A DNA stretch of 64,000 bases from Lachnospiraceae bacterium. GTDB taxonomy: Bacteria > Bacillota > Clostridia > Lachnospirales > Lachnospiraceae. The position numbers were made by a program, and so were the translations under genes. Position 1 is the first letter of the stretch, and every line of letters begins with the position of its first letter. The notes beneath the pieces are model-generated. The model ran no database searches and was not told where the DNA came from. It saw only the letters and a program-made list of their open reading frames with translations. The DNA lies in assembly GCA_017449765.1 (NCBI GenBank), contig JAFTFE010000020.1, positions 1 to 64,000 of the forward strand. The letters run 5' to 3'. Positions 38,144-46,996 of this stretch are shown in pieces.

Positions 38144-39010
38144 TTAATTATCATAAAATAAAACACCCAGAGTACCCGGTCCGCAATGGCTGGAAATTAC
38201 TCCGCTTGCGTGAGTTTCTGTTATATTTTCAAATATATTAAGTTCTTCAAGATAATGCTTTACTTTCTCGACAACCTCCGGCTGTGCATGTGAATGAGTA
38301 ATAAACACCTGTGTCTTATCTGCTTTTTCCAATTGAGGTTTTAAATCAGCAACATATTGAAGCGTAACCTTGTCCTGCTTACCTCTGTATTTTTTTGCAA
38401 CATGCATTTTTCCGTTTTCCACCACTATTTCAGGTTTTAATTTAAGCGTGTTTCCAAGCAAAGCTGTCGCAGTAGAGCATCTGCCTCCTCTGCCAAGATA
38501 AGTAAGTGTATCCACTACAAAACTTGCCCTGACTTTATTGCGACGTTCATTTACCATGTCAGTAATCTCTGAAGCCGATTTACCTTCATCCCTCAGCCTT
38601 GCGGCATATAGTATCTGTAAACCTATTCCTGTAGATAAATTCATTGAATTTATTACATATACATGTTCAGAATAATCTAAATCCTCAGCAACCATCCTTG
38701 CCACATTACAGCATGTACTCATATCCTCTGATATGCAGAAAAAAATTATATCACAGCCCTCAACCTTATATTTTTCAATCAATTCTTTAGTCATATCATA
38801 TGTTATCGCCGCAGTCTTAGGTGTGGTTTTGTTCGCATCAGCCCATGTAAAAATCTCATTTGGGTTAGTATCTATACCATCAAGATACGACTTATCATCC
38901 ATTATGATACATAACGGATCCACATCTATATCATACTGTGCAAGCTGTTCCTTAGATAAATCACTTGAGCTGTCGGTGATTATTTTAATCTTATTCATAA
39001 AACTATTCAT
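38144..39010 (-). CDS. DegV family fatty-acid-binding protein
   Basis: This 288-residue protein is probably a FakB-type carrier that presents a bound fatty acid to fatty acid kinase FakA. The N-terminal motif IITDSSSDLS, the TYDMTKELIEKY region and the DTLTYLGRGGRC signature near residue 172 are typical. A C-terminal HAQPEVVEKV follows. AAGGG is nine bases before the ATG. No fakA lies nearby, which is common because carriers are scattered. The bound lipid cannot be told from sequence. Confidence 0.9.
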   Translation of the reverse strand: MNSFMNKIKIITDSSSDLSKEQLAQYDIDVDPLCIIMDDKSYLDGIDTNPNEIFTWADANKTTPKTAAITYDMTKELIEKYKVEGCDIIFFCISEDMSTCCNVARMVAEDLDYSEHVYVINSMNLSTGIGLQILYAARLRDEGKSASEITDMVNERRNKVRASFVVDTLTYLGRGGRCSTATALLGNTLKLKPEIVVENGKMHVAKKYRGKQDKVTLQYVADLKPQLEKADKTQVFITHSHAQPEVVEKVKHYLEELNIFENITETHASGVISSHCGPGTLGVLFYDN

Positions 39011-39089
39011 AAAACATATCCCTTCTAAAGTAACCCTTTATTATATATAACTGTATTGTAACAAAAAAAGGATATAATTGCCATATAAA

Positions 39090-39120
39090 AATAATGGCGT
39101 GGAGCCTTACTCCACGCCAT
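39090..39120 (-). terminator. intrinsic terminator of the sortase-anchored protein gene
   Basis: ATGGCGTGGAG and CTCCACGCCAT form a perfect 11-bp GC-rich stem with a 5-base loop, followed by TATTTTTAT on the minus strand. Confidence 0.85.
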
Positions 39121-39157
39121 ATATTTGTTATATCATCTCACCTATCAGCTTAATCTG

Positions 39158-40768
39158 CTATTTTTGAACTTTATCTTTCTTTTTTAACACTACTATGCCT
39201 GCAAGTGACATCATCATTAATACTCCCATAAATACTACCGGCATTGCATCACCTGTCTTTGGTGACTGTGCTGTAGTAGCAGCCTCTGTTGTAGCTTCAT
39301 TATTTGAAGGAGTAATAACCTCTGCAACCTTTGCTAAAGTAAATGTTGTACTTACCTCGCCATCTGAATATACAAAGGTAATTGTATGCGAACCTGCTGC
39401 AAGTGTATCAAGGAATGCTGCCTTAACAGTTGCAATTGTACTTCCTGAAGCAGTTTCATAATTAGACTTATCAACAACGGTTCCATCAATCTTTAAATCA
39501 GTAAACTTATCCAAGTCACCACTTGCTCTTATAACAAGATCTTTGCCTTCAGAAGCCGTGATATTCTGATCGGCTCCGTCTAAAATTATATATGTATCTG
39601 CAACCGGTTCCTCTGTCGGAAGCTCCGTAGATGTTATTTCCTCTTCTGTTGGAAGTTCTGTAGATGTTATATCCTCTTCTGTGGTTGTTGCTGCTTCCTC
39701 AGTGGTGGTTGTTACTTCCTCTTCTGTGGTTGTTGCTGCTTCCTCTGTAGTGGTTGTTACTTCCTCTTCTGTGGTTGTTGCTGCTTCCTCTGTAGTGGTT
39801 GTTACTTCCTCTTCTGTGGTTGTTGCTGCTTCCTCTGTAGTGGTTGTATCCTCTTCTGTGGTTGTTGCTGCTTCCTCTGTAGTGGTTGTTACTTCCTCTT
39901 CAGTGGTTGTTGCCGCTTCCTCTGTAGTAGTTGTATCCTCTTCAGTTGTTGTATCTTCTTCTGTGGTAGTTGCTTCCTCTGTCCACTTAGCATAGATAGT
40001 TGTATCGTCTGTAATTGCCTTAGTAAAATCAAATTCCGTCTTTAATGCTTTATCTGCATACCAACCTGCAAATTTATACCCTTTTTTCGTTGGAGAACTT
40101 GACGGCTTAGTTGCAGTTTCACCATCTTCAACAGTCTGTGAATTAACTTTACTTCCACCATTGGTTTCGAAAGATACAGTGTACTCTGTCGGCTCAGCAG
40201 TATATCCTTCTTCATGAATACGTACATAAACAGATCTTATTGCATATGTATCGCCACCTTGGTCGACTGCCTCTGCAGCTGCAAGAGTAAAATTCTGATT
40301 TATAGAAAAAGTTATTGTATTTTCTGTAAAGCTCTGAATGCTAAAATATTCAGACGAACCAGCTTCTAATACTGCATCTGTTCCAACATATCCATCCAAA
40401 ACCGGCACGGTCAGTGTACCTGCTGCATAGCAGTAATTATCAACATAAGTTTCTGTCTCACTGTTATACATTGTTACCATATATTCTACAAAATACTCTC
40501 CATCACCTAATTCAATTCCTGCCTCTTCTGAAAGCCAATCCCCTGCATCCATATAGACATCAAACGCTTTAACTTCCTCGTTATCGGTAACAAATACTGC
40601 CTTGTCTGCAAGTGTAGTATTGGTTCCATCAGGAGCATAACCGCTAACTACACCTTTTAAAGTAGTCGACGCCAAAGCCCTTATAGCATTACCCTGCACT
40701 ATAGTCAGAACCAATAACAGTGCCAATGCAAAACTGATTAACGACTTCTTTCTTAATTTCATCAACAT
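39158..40768 (-). CDS. sortase-anchored surface protein with TTEE repeats
   Basis: This 536-residue wall protein has a signal peptide (residues 1-33, ALA cut). Next come an N-terminal domain of about 165 residues of unknown type and one Listeria-Bacteroides (Flg_new/InlB B-type) repeat at about 197-265, recognisable from VSFETNGG and GYKFAGWYAD. A Thr/Glu-rich tandem array and an X2-like beta domain (about 395-480) follow. The end is a sorting signal: SPKTGD, a hydrophobic helix and KKKDK. The SPKTG variant replaces the usual LPXTG. The protein is probably an adhesin or matrix component. Its promoter region faces the membrane regulator gene at 41030 across 261 bases that contain palindromes. 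Confidence 0.88.
   Translation of the reverse strand: MLMKLRKKSLISFALALLLVLTIVQGNAIRALASTTLKGVVSGYAPDGTNTTLADKAVFVTDNEEVKAFDVYMDAGDWLSEEAGIELGDGEYFVEYMVTMYNSETETYVDNYCYAAGTLTVPVLDGYVGTDAVLEAGSSEYFSIQSFTENTITFSINQNFTLAAAEAVDQGGDTYAIRSVYVRIHEEGYTAEPTEYTVSFETNGGSKVNSQTVEDGETATKPSSSPTKKGYKFAGWYADKALKTEFDFTKAITDDTTIYAKWTEEATTTEEDTTTEEDTTTTEEAATTTEEEVTTTTEEAATTTEEDTTTTEEAATTTEEEVTTTTEEAATTTEEEVTTTTEEAATTTEEEVTTTTEEAATTTEEDITSTELPTEEEITSTELPTEEPVADTYIILDGADQNITASEGKDLVIRASGDLDKFTDLKIDGTVVDKSNYETASGSTIATVKAAFLDTLAAGSHTITFVYSDGEVSTTFTLAKVAEVITPSNNEATTEAATTAQSPKTGDAMPVVFMGVLMMMSLAGIVVLKKKDKVQK
39681..39947 (-). repeat. 45-bp minisatellite, six units, in frame
   Basis: Units begin at 39681, 39726, 39771, 39816, 39858 and 39903. 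Five steps are 45 bases and one is 42, all multiples of three. Each encodes a version of TTTEEEVTTTTEEAA. The high identity suggests recent expansion and possible length variation of the stalk. Confidence 0.92.
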
Positions 40769-40882
40769 AAATAATCTCCCTTCTTAATTATAAAACTATG
40801 ACATTTTTTCATTCATTAATTCTCATCTCATTTTGTCATATTTATAATATTATATATCTACAGCAGATATTGTAATTAATCA

Positions 40883-40919
40883 GGCAAAAATATTATAGAT
40901 GACATATGTCTCTTTTGCC
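40883..40919. promoter_or_regulatory. nested palindromes between surface protein and regulator
   Basis: GGCAAAA (40883-40889) and TTTTGCC (40913-40919) form an inverted repeat that contains a second perfect palindrome, GACATATGTC (40901-40910). CGTCATATTATA at 40929 recurs as CGTCATATAATA at 40980, the second copy overlapping the -10 box of the regulator. These are good candidates for regulator-binding sites in this divergent region. Confidence 0.5.
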
Positions 40920-40961
40920 AGAAATTACCGTCATATTATACGACATTAATGATTATTACAC

Positions 40962-40990
40962 TTTTCAACATCAAGAAAACGTCATATAAT
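40962..40990 (+). promoter_or_regulatory. promoter of the membrane-bound regulator gene
   Basis: TTTTCA and TATAAT are 17 bases apart, 40 bases before the ATG at 41030. The -10 lies inside the repeated CGTCATAT-ATA motif, which suggests autoregulation. Confidence 0.6.
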
Positions 40991-41029
40991 AAGAAAACAA
41001 AATCAAAACATATTTAAGAGGAAAAAATA

Positions 41030-42760
41030 ATGAATCAATCTTCAAGCTTCACAACCAAATACAGCAAGCATATCATACTGACATTATTATTCTTCATTTA
41101 TAATTATACTTATTCTACGATTATTATAAGTTTTAATTTTCTTGTTAATAATATTTATGAGAAAACCGGCAGTATAACTCACAACAGGTTCATTCTCCTG
41201 TCTTTTTCGTCAGCACTTATAATATTCGGCATTTTTTTAAGTGTAAAAAGCATTAAATCATTTTATATAAACCGATTCATTGGTATTTTAACGCTTCTCA
41301 CACTTCCTTTAATGCTGCTTTTGTTTAACAGTCACAACAAATTCATATTTCTTGCATCAATTTATTTACTTATGTTCATTATAGGTATAGAATGCGTCTA
41401 TTACCACAATCTTATGTATAGAGCTTTTCTGTGTAAGTCACATACGGGAATCGTATTTTCTATAAGTCTGTCATGCGCTATTTTGTCGCAGTATTTTCTT
41501 CAATCATATACCAAGAGCTATAATATAACATTATATAGTCTTATGCTTATTACTTTTATAGCCGCATTTATTAATTTATCCGGTGTTACGGACACTCTGA
41601 CCGATACCGCACAGGACGATTATTTTGACTCAAAATCAGACAATAAACATTTTATTACTGTATTTATATCTATGATTTTTATTATCATTTTGTTCGAATA
41701 TATAGGTAACTTTCTTTCATATTCACTATTTTCCCTAATGTACGACGGAAAGGCACTTGTATATGATACACCACGACTTTTTATCATTATTTCCTATATT
41801 ATTATGGGAATATTTGCTGATATAAAAGATATGAAGTACATACCGGTTATAACTCTGACCGGAGTTATCATCAGCATTTTAAACCCGGTTCTTATGCACG
41901 AGAACTCGTCCCTATATGCAAACACCTGTATATATTATATAGTTGCGGGTATTATTAACAGTTTCTTTACTCTGATGATGCTTAAGCTTGCACGAGGCCG
42001 CAGATTCGCACCTCTGATTGCTGTAAGCGGGCGCATAGTGGACGGAATTTTCTCGTTTATTTTTATATCACCTATTATGTCAAATATTCCTATATTTTAC
42101 GCTGTCGGCATAGAATTATTATGTATTATGGTTATTATGTTGCTGCTTGCTTTCACAGGTCAGCTCAGCTTCATCACAAACGAGCCAGATATCGTAGCAC
42201 ATATCTCTCCATCGGATTTTTCCGAAAAATTCAAATTATCAGAGAAGGAATCGGAAGTATTTATAACTGCGCTCTCATTCGATGGAACCATGTCAGAACT
42301 TGCCAAAAGTCTGTTTATGTCAAGAAGTGTTCTCTACAGGAATATAAGTAATATATGTTATAAGACTGAATGTGACTCTTTTCAGGCAGTGAAACGACTT
42401 TATTATGAGCTTCCTGCCAATACACAAGCTAATATAAATACTACCGAAATCAAAGAACAAAAAAATGATAACCACACTATTGACAAGATTATGTCAACCG
42501 ATAATGATAATCTTGATCAAAATGATGATGATACTTCATTTGCTGAGAGAATGAGTAGTTTTGTTGACAAATACTCTCTTACTGTTAAGGAAATGCAGAC
42601 ATTGAAAGCTTTTCTTGAAAATCCTTACAAGACACAAAAAGAGCTGGCTGATATGCAGGGAGTCACCCTGCGTACCATCCAGCGTCATCTTGCAAATATT
42701 AAAACGAAAACAAATGTAAACTCATTTGATGAGTTGAGCAGCTTGTTTTACTCGTCATAA
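41030..42760 (+). CDS. polytopic membrane regulator with two C-terminal HTH domains
   Basis: This 576-residue protein has about 12 hydrophobic segments (residues about 12-380) laid out like a major-facilitator protein. A first DNA-binding helix-turn-helix follows (about 395-455: LSEKESEVFITALSF, MSELAKSLFMSRSVLYRNIS), then an Asp/Asn-rich linker. A second LuxR-like helix-turn-helix ends it (about 520-576: LTVKEMQTLKAFL, TQKELADMQGVTLRTIQRHL). It should bind DNA while embedded in the membrane and respond to a ligand or membrane state. Similar MFS-LuxR fusions are abundant in Coriobacteria; the doubled DNA-binding part is less usual. Its likely targets are itself and the divergent surface protein gene. 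Confidence 0.8.
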   Translation: MNQSSSFTTKYSKHIILTLLFFIYNYTYSTIIISFNFLVNNIYEKTGSITHNRFILLSFSSALIIFGIFLSVKSIKSFYINRFIGILTLLTLPLMLLLFNSHNKFIFLASIYLLMFIIGIECVYYHNLMYRAFLCKSHTGIVFSISLSCAILSQYFLQSYTKSYNITLYSLMLITFIAAFINLSGVTDTLTDTAQDDYFDSKSDNKHFITVFISMIFIIILFEYIGNFLSYSLFSLMYDGKALVYDTPRLFIIISYIIMGIFADIKDMKYIPVITLTGVIISILNPVLMHENSSLYANTCIYYIVAGIINSFFTLMMLKLARGRRFAPLIAVSGRIVDGIFSFIFISPIMSNIPIFYAVGIELLCIMVIMLLLAFTGQLSFITNEPDIVAHISPSDFSEKFKLSEKESEVFITALSFDGTMSELAKSLFMSRSVLYRNISNICYKTECDSFQAVKRLYYELPANTQANINTTEIKEQKNDNHTIDKIMSTDNDNLDQNDDDTSFAERMSSFVDKYSLTVKEMQTLKAFLENPYKTQKELADMQGVTLRTIQRHLANIKTKTNVNSFDELSSLFYSS

Positions 42761-42780
42761 TGATTATAATGTCTTATTAA

Positions 42781-43398
42781 TTATTCATATATAGGCTCGA
42801 AATCACTTGCGTCATGTCCGCATAACGGACAGATAAAATCTGACGGAAGAGTCTCACCCTCATATACATATCCGCATATTTTACATTTCCAACCTACTAT
42901 CTTCTTTTCCTTATCCACCTTTTCAGGCTTTGGTTTTACATCACTTTGATAGTCCGCATAAGTAAGTGGTGGATTGTCACTAAGTACCTTTGCATCTACT
43001 ATCTCAGCTATAAATAATGTATGCGAGCCAAGGTCTGTCTCCGAAAGTACCTTACAGGATATAACCGCACAGGACTGCCATGCTATATACGGATTACCCA
43101 TATCATCAAGCTGTGGAACAAATTCTGCAAATTTATCCACATCACGACCTGAGCAAAAACCAAATCTTTTAATCGTATCAAAGCTTACCGTCTTATCAAG
43201 CATAGTAAGTGCAAACTGCTTACTCTCCTTGATAAGCTCGCATGTATAGTTCTTGTTAATTACAGAGATTGCCACACGCACAGGATCATTTGCCACCTGA
43301 ATACATGTGTTGGTTATACATGCGTTCATCTTTTCACCGCTCTTTGTACCAAGCATAAATACTCCGTATGAAAGCTTATACAATGCCTTATTGTCCAT
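42781..43398 (-). CDS. hrb: flavin reductase-rubredoxin fusion (high-molecular-weight rubredoxin)
   Basis: This 205-residue electron carrier has an FMN-binding flavin reductase domain (residues 1 to about 150, with the flavin-binding stretch MNACITNTCIQVANDP). It is fused to a rubredoxin (170-203) whose iron ligands are CKICGYVYEG and CPLCGHDASDFE. In Moorella such Hrb proteins feed electrons from NADH to a flavodiiron NO/O2 reductase. That role in oxygen or nitric oxide defence fits an anaerobe. No flavodiiron gene lies in this window. GGAGG precedes the ATG. A dispersed repeat sits upstream. Confidence 0.9.
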   Translation of the reverse strand: MDNKALYKLSYGVFMLGTKSGEKMNACITNTCIQVANDPVRVAISVINKNYTCELIKESKQFALTMLDKTVSFDTIKRFGFCSGRDVDKFAEFVPQLDDMGNPYIAWQSCAVISCKVLSETDLGSHTLFIAEIVDAKVLSDNPPLTYADYQSDVKPKPEKVDKEKKIVGWKCKICGYVYEGETLPSDFICPLCGHDASDFEPIYE

Positions 43399-43420
43399 AA
43401 TATATCCTCCTTTTTAGCTG

Positions 43421-43556
43421 CTTACGAAGCTTGGATAAATCCATCGCAGGCACGCTCTCGCTAAGATTCGCACGCAGCGGTACTAAGCTCGAAAATACCT
43501 CGCTAAGTACCGGCGGCTCATATTACCTGCTTATGGATTCATCCAAGTTTCGTAAG
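43421..43556. repeat. dispersed palindromic element, copy 1
   Basis: This 136-bp element has ends that are imperfect 30-bp inverted repeats (CTTACGAAGCTTGGAT at the left end, complementary to the right end). Its core (43439-43538) matches, in opposite orientation, the sequence at 52867-52978. It lies between hrb and dtd, has no coding capacity and folds on itself. It looks like a small non-autonomous element or a REP/BIME-type intergenic repeat. Confidence 0.8.
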
Positions 43557-43585
43557 CCATATACATAGTTTAATAGTTTAATAGT

Positions 43586-44035
43586 TTAACATATTTTATT
43601 ACTGTCCAATATGATTGTGAAGGGTCCGTCGTTGGTAAGTGCGACCTGCATGTCTGCGCCGAACTCACCTGTCTCAACAACTTTAATTTCATTTTTACAT
43701 AGCTCTACTATATAATTATATATTTCTTCTGCGTGTTCAGGGCTTCCGGCTTTTATAAATGACGGGCGGTTACCCTTCTTGCAATCTGCATATAAGGTAA
43801 ACTGTGATACAAGAAGAAGCTGTCCATCCACATCCTTTATGGATAGATTGGTCTTCCCCTCATCATCTGCGAATATCCGAAGTCCAATCAGCTTTTTAAC
43901 CATCTTGTCTGCTATCTCCTTCGTGTCCTCTTCGCATACGCCAATCAGCACGAGAAAGCCTCTATCAATTTTTCCGTTTATTTTCTCATCTATGGTAACA
44001 CTTGCTTTTGTTACACGCTGAATTACGAATTTCAT
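43586..44035 (-). CDS. dtd: D-aminoacyl-tRNA deacylase
   Basis: This 149-residue enzyme removes D-amino acids (and glycine from tRNA-Ala) wrongly attached to tRNA. The family motifs [17 protein letters not shown] near residue 77 and the C-terminal [11 protein letters not shown] (the cross-subunit Pro motif) are present. Length is exact. The start [13 protein letters not shown] follows GAGG. It is separated by 9 bases from the ATPase gene upstream, so the two may share a transcript. Confidence 0.97.
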   Translation of the reverse strand: MKFVIQRVTKASVTIDEKINGKIDRGFLVLIGVCEEDTKEIADKMVKKLIGLRIFADDEGKTNLSIKDVDGQLLLVSQFTLYADCKKGNRPSFIKAGSPEHAEEIYNYIVELCKNEIKVVETGEFGADMQVALTNDGPFTIILDSNKIC

Positions 44036-44044
44036 ATCTAACCT

Positions 44045-45475
44045 CTAATTATCTTTATACTTAAATAAATCATCCATAGTTACAACCGACTGAATATTAC
44101 CCGAATACGAATTATCAACCATTCCATAAGTTGTAACAAGTGTAGGATAAATAGCATATTTAGTTCCTGTTGAAACAATTAAATCATTTATTTTATTTTT
44201 TATATTTTTATCTACTTTTTGTGTTATTGTATATTCCGTATTTGAATATTTCATTTCGCAGAGATTGATTACTTTATCCTTTCTTACAATAAGTAAATCA
44301 ATTTGAGAGCCTGCTATACCGTTATCCTTATCAGCCCTGCAATACCACGAATTCACATCCGTATATACGCCTGATATTCCTAATTTTTGCTTTATTTGTT
44401 CTATATGCATTAGACCCACTCTTTCAAAGGCATATCCCATCCATGTATTAACAGCAGGGGTATTTATCTGATTACTCCAAAAATGCTCATCAGTTGGCTC
44501 ATTCATTAAAAATCTGTAATAGAACAAGGTAAAGCAATCTATAAGCTGATAAACAGCATTTTTCTTTTTCATGCCAAATGCATAATATTTCCTGATAAAT
44601 CCACAGCTTTCAAGTTCTTCAAGTTTCTTGGTTAATTCCCCTGAATTAGCAATATTAATGCTTTCTATTATCTCTTCTCGTGTCATGCCAACCTTTTTCA
44701 GGCTTAAAGCTTTAATTATTTTTAGATGCATGTCCGGATTCTTAAAAATTGAAGCATATAAATATTTGAACTCATCCTTTAACGGCGCGTCCTTTTGGAA
44801 TATTATTCTATCTACATTTTGTGCTAAACTAAATCCCTTTTCCAAAAAGCTCCAGTAATATGGTACTCCTCCAAAGATCATATAATACTGTAAAATCTGC
44901 TCTTTGTTAAATGATAGTCCATTTACACGCATATATTCTTCACACTCAGCTAACGAAAATGGCTGTAGGTTAATCTGTTCAGTGAGTCTATTGTATAGAC
45001 CTCCTTTATTATGAACTACCTTTGATAACATCCATGATGTTGCAGATGCGCATGCTATAAGAACTATATCCTTTCTTGCAGACGCCCAGCTATTCCAAAA
45101 ATGTTCAAGGGCTGTAAGCAGATTACTTTTAGGTGTGTCCATCCATGATAGCTCATCAATAAAAATAATCTTCTTTTTTTCTTTAGAGTTTCTTATCAAC
45201 TCCTTTAAATTTTCAAATGCCTCTAACCAGCTTTGAGGGTTCTTTGAAGATTCACCTCCTGCATCTTTGATTGAGGTTTCAAAAGCAAAAAGCTGTTCCT
45301 TTAATGTTCCTTCAAACAATCCGGCATGCTGAAATGTAAATCTTTCTTCATAAGCCTCTCTGATAAGATATGTTTTTCCAATCCTTCTTCTTCCATATAC
45401 AGCTAAAAAATGCGAACTATTATCATTTATTATTTTTTTTAATAGTGATAATTCTTTATCTCTTCCAATAACCAT
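44045..45475 (-). CDS. orphan AAA ATPase with DUF234-like nuclease domain
   Basis: This 476-residue protein belongs to the archaeal-type ATPase_2 family: Walker A YGRRRIGKTYLI near residue 28, Walker B KKIIFIDELSWMD near 102 and sensor ALEHFWNSWAS. A winged-helix region (about 270-320) follows. The C-terminal domain (about 375-476) has SQIDLLIVRK and LCEMKYS, an Asp...ExK pattern of the PD-(D/E)XK nuclease fold seen in DUF234. Such genes are scattered in anaerobes, often single, and their function is unknown; a selfish, defence or DNA-processing role has been considered. The gene's promoter is embedded in duplicated palindromes, which suggests self-control. Confidence 0.82.
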   Translation of the reverse strand: MVIGRDKELSLLKKIINDNSSHFLAVYGRRRIGKTYLIREAYEERFTFQHAGLFEGTLKEQLFAFETSIKDAGGESSKNPQSWLEAFENLKELIRNSKEKKKIIFIDELSWMDTPKSNLLTALEHFWNSWASARKDIVLIACASATSWMLSKVVHNKGGLYNRLTEQINLQPFSLAECEEYMRVNGLSFNKEQILQYYMIFGGVPYYWSFLEKGFSLAQNVDRIIFQKDAPLKDEFKYLYASIFKNPDMHLKIIKALSLKKVGMTREEIIESINIANSGELTKKLEELESCGFIRKYYAFGMKKKNAVYQLIDCFTLFYYRFLMNEPTDEHFWSNQINTPAVNTWMGYAFERVGLMHIEQIKQKLGISGVYTDVNSWYCRADKDNGIAGSQIDLLIVRKDKVINLCEMKYSNTEYTITQKVDKNIKNKINDLIVSTGTKYAIYPTLVTTYGMVDNSYSGNIQSVVTMDDLFKYKDN

Positions 45476-45487
45476 ATAAGCACCGCC

Positions 45488-45535
45488 TTATAATTCGCTT
45501 AATCTTTATTTTTTTATAACTTTAAGTGAATTATA
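45488..45535. repeat. palindromic repeat copy 1 at the ATPase promoter
   Basis: This 48-bp unit has 14-bp arms TATAATTCGCTTAA and TTAAGTGAATTATA. It covers the -10 box through the ribosome site of the ATPase gene and ends 12 bases before its ATG. It is repeated in direct orientation at 45572-45619. Confidence 0.85.
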
Positions 45536-45558
45536 TAACATTAATTTACAATTTACAA
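45530..45558 (-). promoter_or_regulatory. promoter of the DUF234-type ATPase gene
   Basis: TTGTAA (45558-45553) and TATAAT (45535-45530) are 17 bases apart on the minus strand. The -10 box is the outer edge of palindrome copy 1, so a protein bound there would occlude RNA polymerase. Confidence 0.65.
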
Positions 45559-45571
45559 TATAAATTCATAG

Positions 45572-45619
45572 TTATAATTCACTTAATCTCAATTTTTTTA
45601 TAACTTTAAGCGAATTATA
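45572..45619. repeat. palindromic repeat copy 2 at the ATPase promoter
   Basis: This 48-bp copy has the arms TATAATTCACTTAA and TTAAGCGAATTATA. The single variable base is swapped relative to copy 1, so the outer arms of the pair match each other perfectly and so do the inner arms. It lies upstream of the -35 box and 6 bases past the pyrC stop. Confidence 0.85.
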
Positions 45620-45625
45620 ACCAAA

Positions 45626-46915
45626 TTATTCACTATAAACAACCTTACCATCAACTATCGTATCGGTAACCTTACCCTTAAGCATCTGTCCTTCGTATGG
45701 AGTATTGTGTCCTTTTGAATAAAACTCCGAAGCCTTAACCTCCCACTCTATGTTCGGGTCAAATATCGCTATATCAGCCTTTGCCCCCTCGGTAAGCTTG
45801 CCGTAATCCTTATCTATACCTATTACATGTGCCGGATTATAGCTCATCTTTCTTGCCATCTCCATAATATCCATAAGACCCGTTGATACAAGTGCTGTAT
45901 ATGTAAGTGCTGCCGAAGTCTCAAGTCCGACGATTCCAAAAGGTGCTTTATCAAAATATTTATCCTTCTCCTCATCCGAATGAGGTGCATGGTCCGTCGA
46001 TATGCAAGGCATAGTCCCATCAATCAAGCCCTCTATAAGTGCCTTTACATCCTCCTCTTTCCTAAGCGGCGGATTCATCTTATAGTTGCTGTTGGCTTCC
46101 GTTATATCAGCATCCGTAAGTGTGAAATGATGTGGACACACCTCTGCCGTGACATCTGCGCCAAGTCTCTTCGCCATGCGCATGAGCTCAACCGTGCCCT
46201 TAGTCGAGCAATGGCATATATGAAGCTTTGCACCCGTCTCTGCAGCAAGAAGTATATCTCTTGCAGTTATAATATCCTCGACAGAATTAGGGATACCTGG
46301 TACATCATACTTTTCTGATGCAACGCCCTCATTAAGAACACCCTTGCCTACTAAATCCTTATCCTCGCAATGTGCCATAACTACCGCACCAAGCGAGGCC
46401 GCCTCCTTCATAGACTCACGATAAAGTCTTACATCCATAACACTCTTTCCGTCCTCAGAAAAAGCTACCGCACCGGCTTCTTTCATAGCCTTCATATCCA
46501 CAAGCTCTTTGCCTTCCATACCTTTCGTTATACAGGAAAGCTGCTTTACATGGACTACCGCTTCCTTATCTGCCTTGTCCAATATGTATCTAAGAGTCTC
46601 AACGCTGTCAACCACAGGGCTTGTATTCGGCATCGCACATACAGTCGTCACCCCGCCGTGTGCTGCTGCCTTAGCACCGGTAACTATATCTTCCTTGTAA
46701 GTCTGTCCCGGATCCCTAAAATGCACATGCAAATCTATAAATCCCGGCATAACATACTTACCCTTCGCATCTATAATCTCACTGTCATCACCCTCGTAAG
46801 CCTCGCCCTTGCTTCTTACATATATTTTCTTTATAGTGTCTCCACTTACTTCTACATCTGCTGCCTCGTTAAGCCCTGTCTCAGGGTCAACCACGTGTCC
46901 GTTTAATATTACCAT
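45626..46915 (-). CDS. pyrC: dihydroorotase
   Basis: This 429-residue zinc amidohydrolase closes carbamoyl aspartate to dihydroorotate in pyrimidine synthesis. The metal site DLHVHFRDPGQTYKED is near residue 58, with AEVCPHHFTLTDADI and the catalytic STDHAPHSDEEK near 305; the GGVTTVCAMPNT loop is also present. It is a class I enzyme of normal length. The ATG at 46915 has AAGGAGG at proper spacing; the open frame extends five codons further without a ribosome site. Other pyr genes are not in the window, so it is a detached member of the pathway. Confidence 0.97.
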   Translation of the reverse strand: MVILNGHVVDPETGLNEAADVEVSGDTIKKIYVRSKGEAYEGDDSEIIDAKGKYVMPGFIDLHVHFRDPGQTYKEDIVTGAKAAAHGGVTTVCAMPNTSPVVDSVETLRYILDKADKEAVVHVKQLSCITKGMEGKELVDMKAMKEAGAVAFSEDGKSVMDVRLYRESMKEAASLGAVVMAHCEDKDLVGKGVLNEGVASEKYDVPGIPNSVEDIITARDILLAAETGAKLHICHCSTKGTVELMRMAKRLGADVTAEVCPHHFTLTDADITEANSNYKMNPPLRKEEDVKALIEGLIDGTMPCISTDHAPHSDEEKDKYFDKAPFGIVGLETSAALTYTALVSTGLMDIMEMARKMSYNPAHVIGIDKDYGKLTEGAKADIAIFDPNIEWEVKASEFYSKGHNTPYEGQMLKGKVTDTIVDGKVVYSE

Positions 46916-46996
46916 ATCGTCCTCCTTCATAATCTCGTAACGCTTAGCTGTCCGGCATTACTTTCTCTAAAATCTATATCCTGTGTAAATCATTTT

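Noticed and set aside
39681..39947. CRISPR-like array among the short regular repeats.
   Set aside because: The repeats are contiguous, in coding frame and without unique spacers. The same holds for 1378-1647 and 56087-56170.
39681..39995. Plus-strand frame of Val/Ser repeats opposite the sortase-anchored protein.
   Set aside because: It is a shadow of the 45-bp repeat with no start signal.
44045..45475. A known antiphage defence system around the DUF234-type ATPase.
   Set aside because: The neighbours are dtd and pyrC, both housekeeping, and no partner effector or recognised defence gene is adjacent. The idea stays only a hypothesis.
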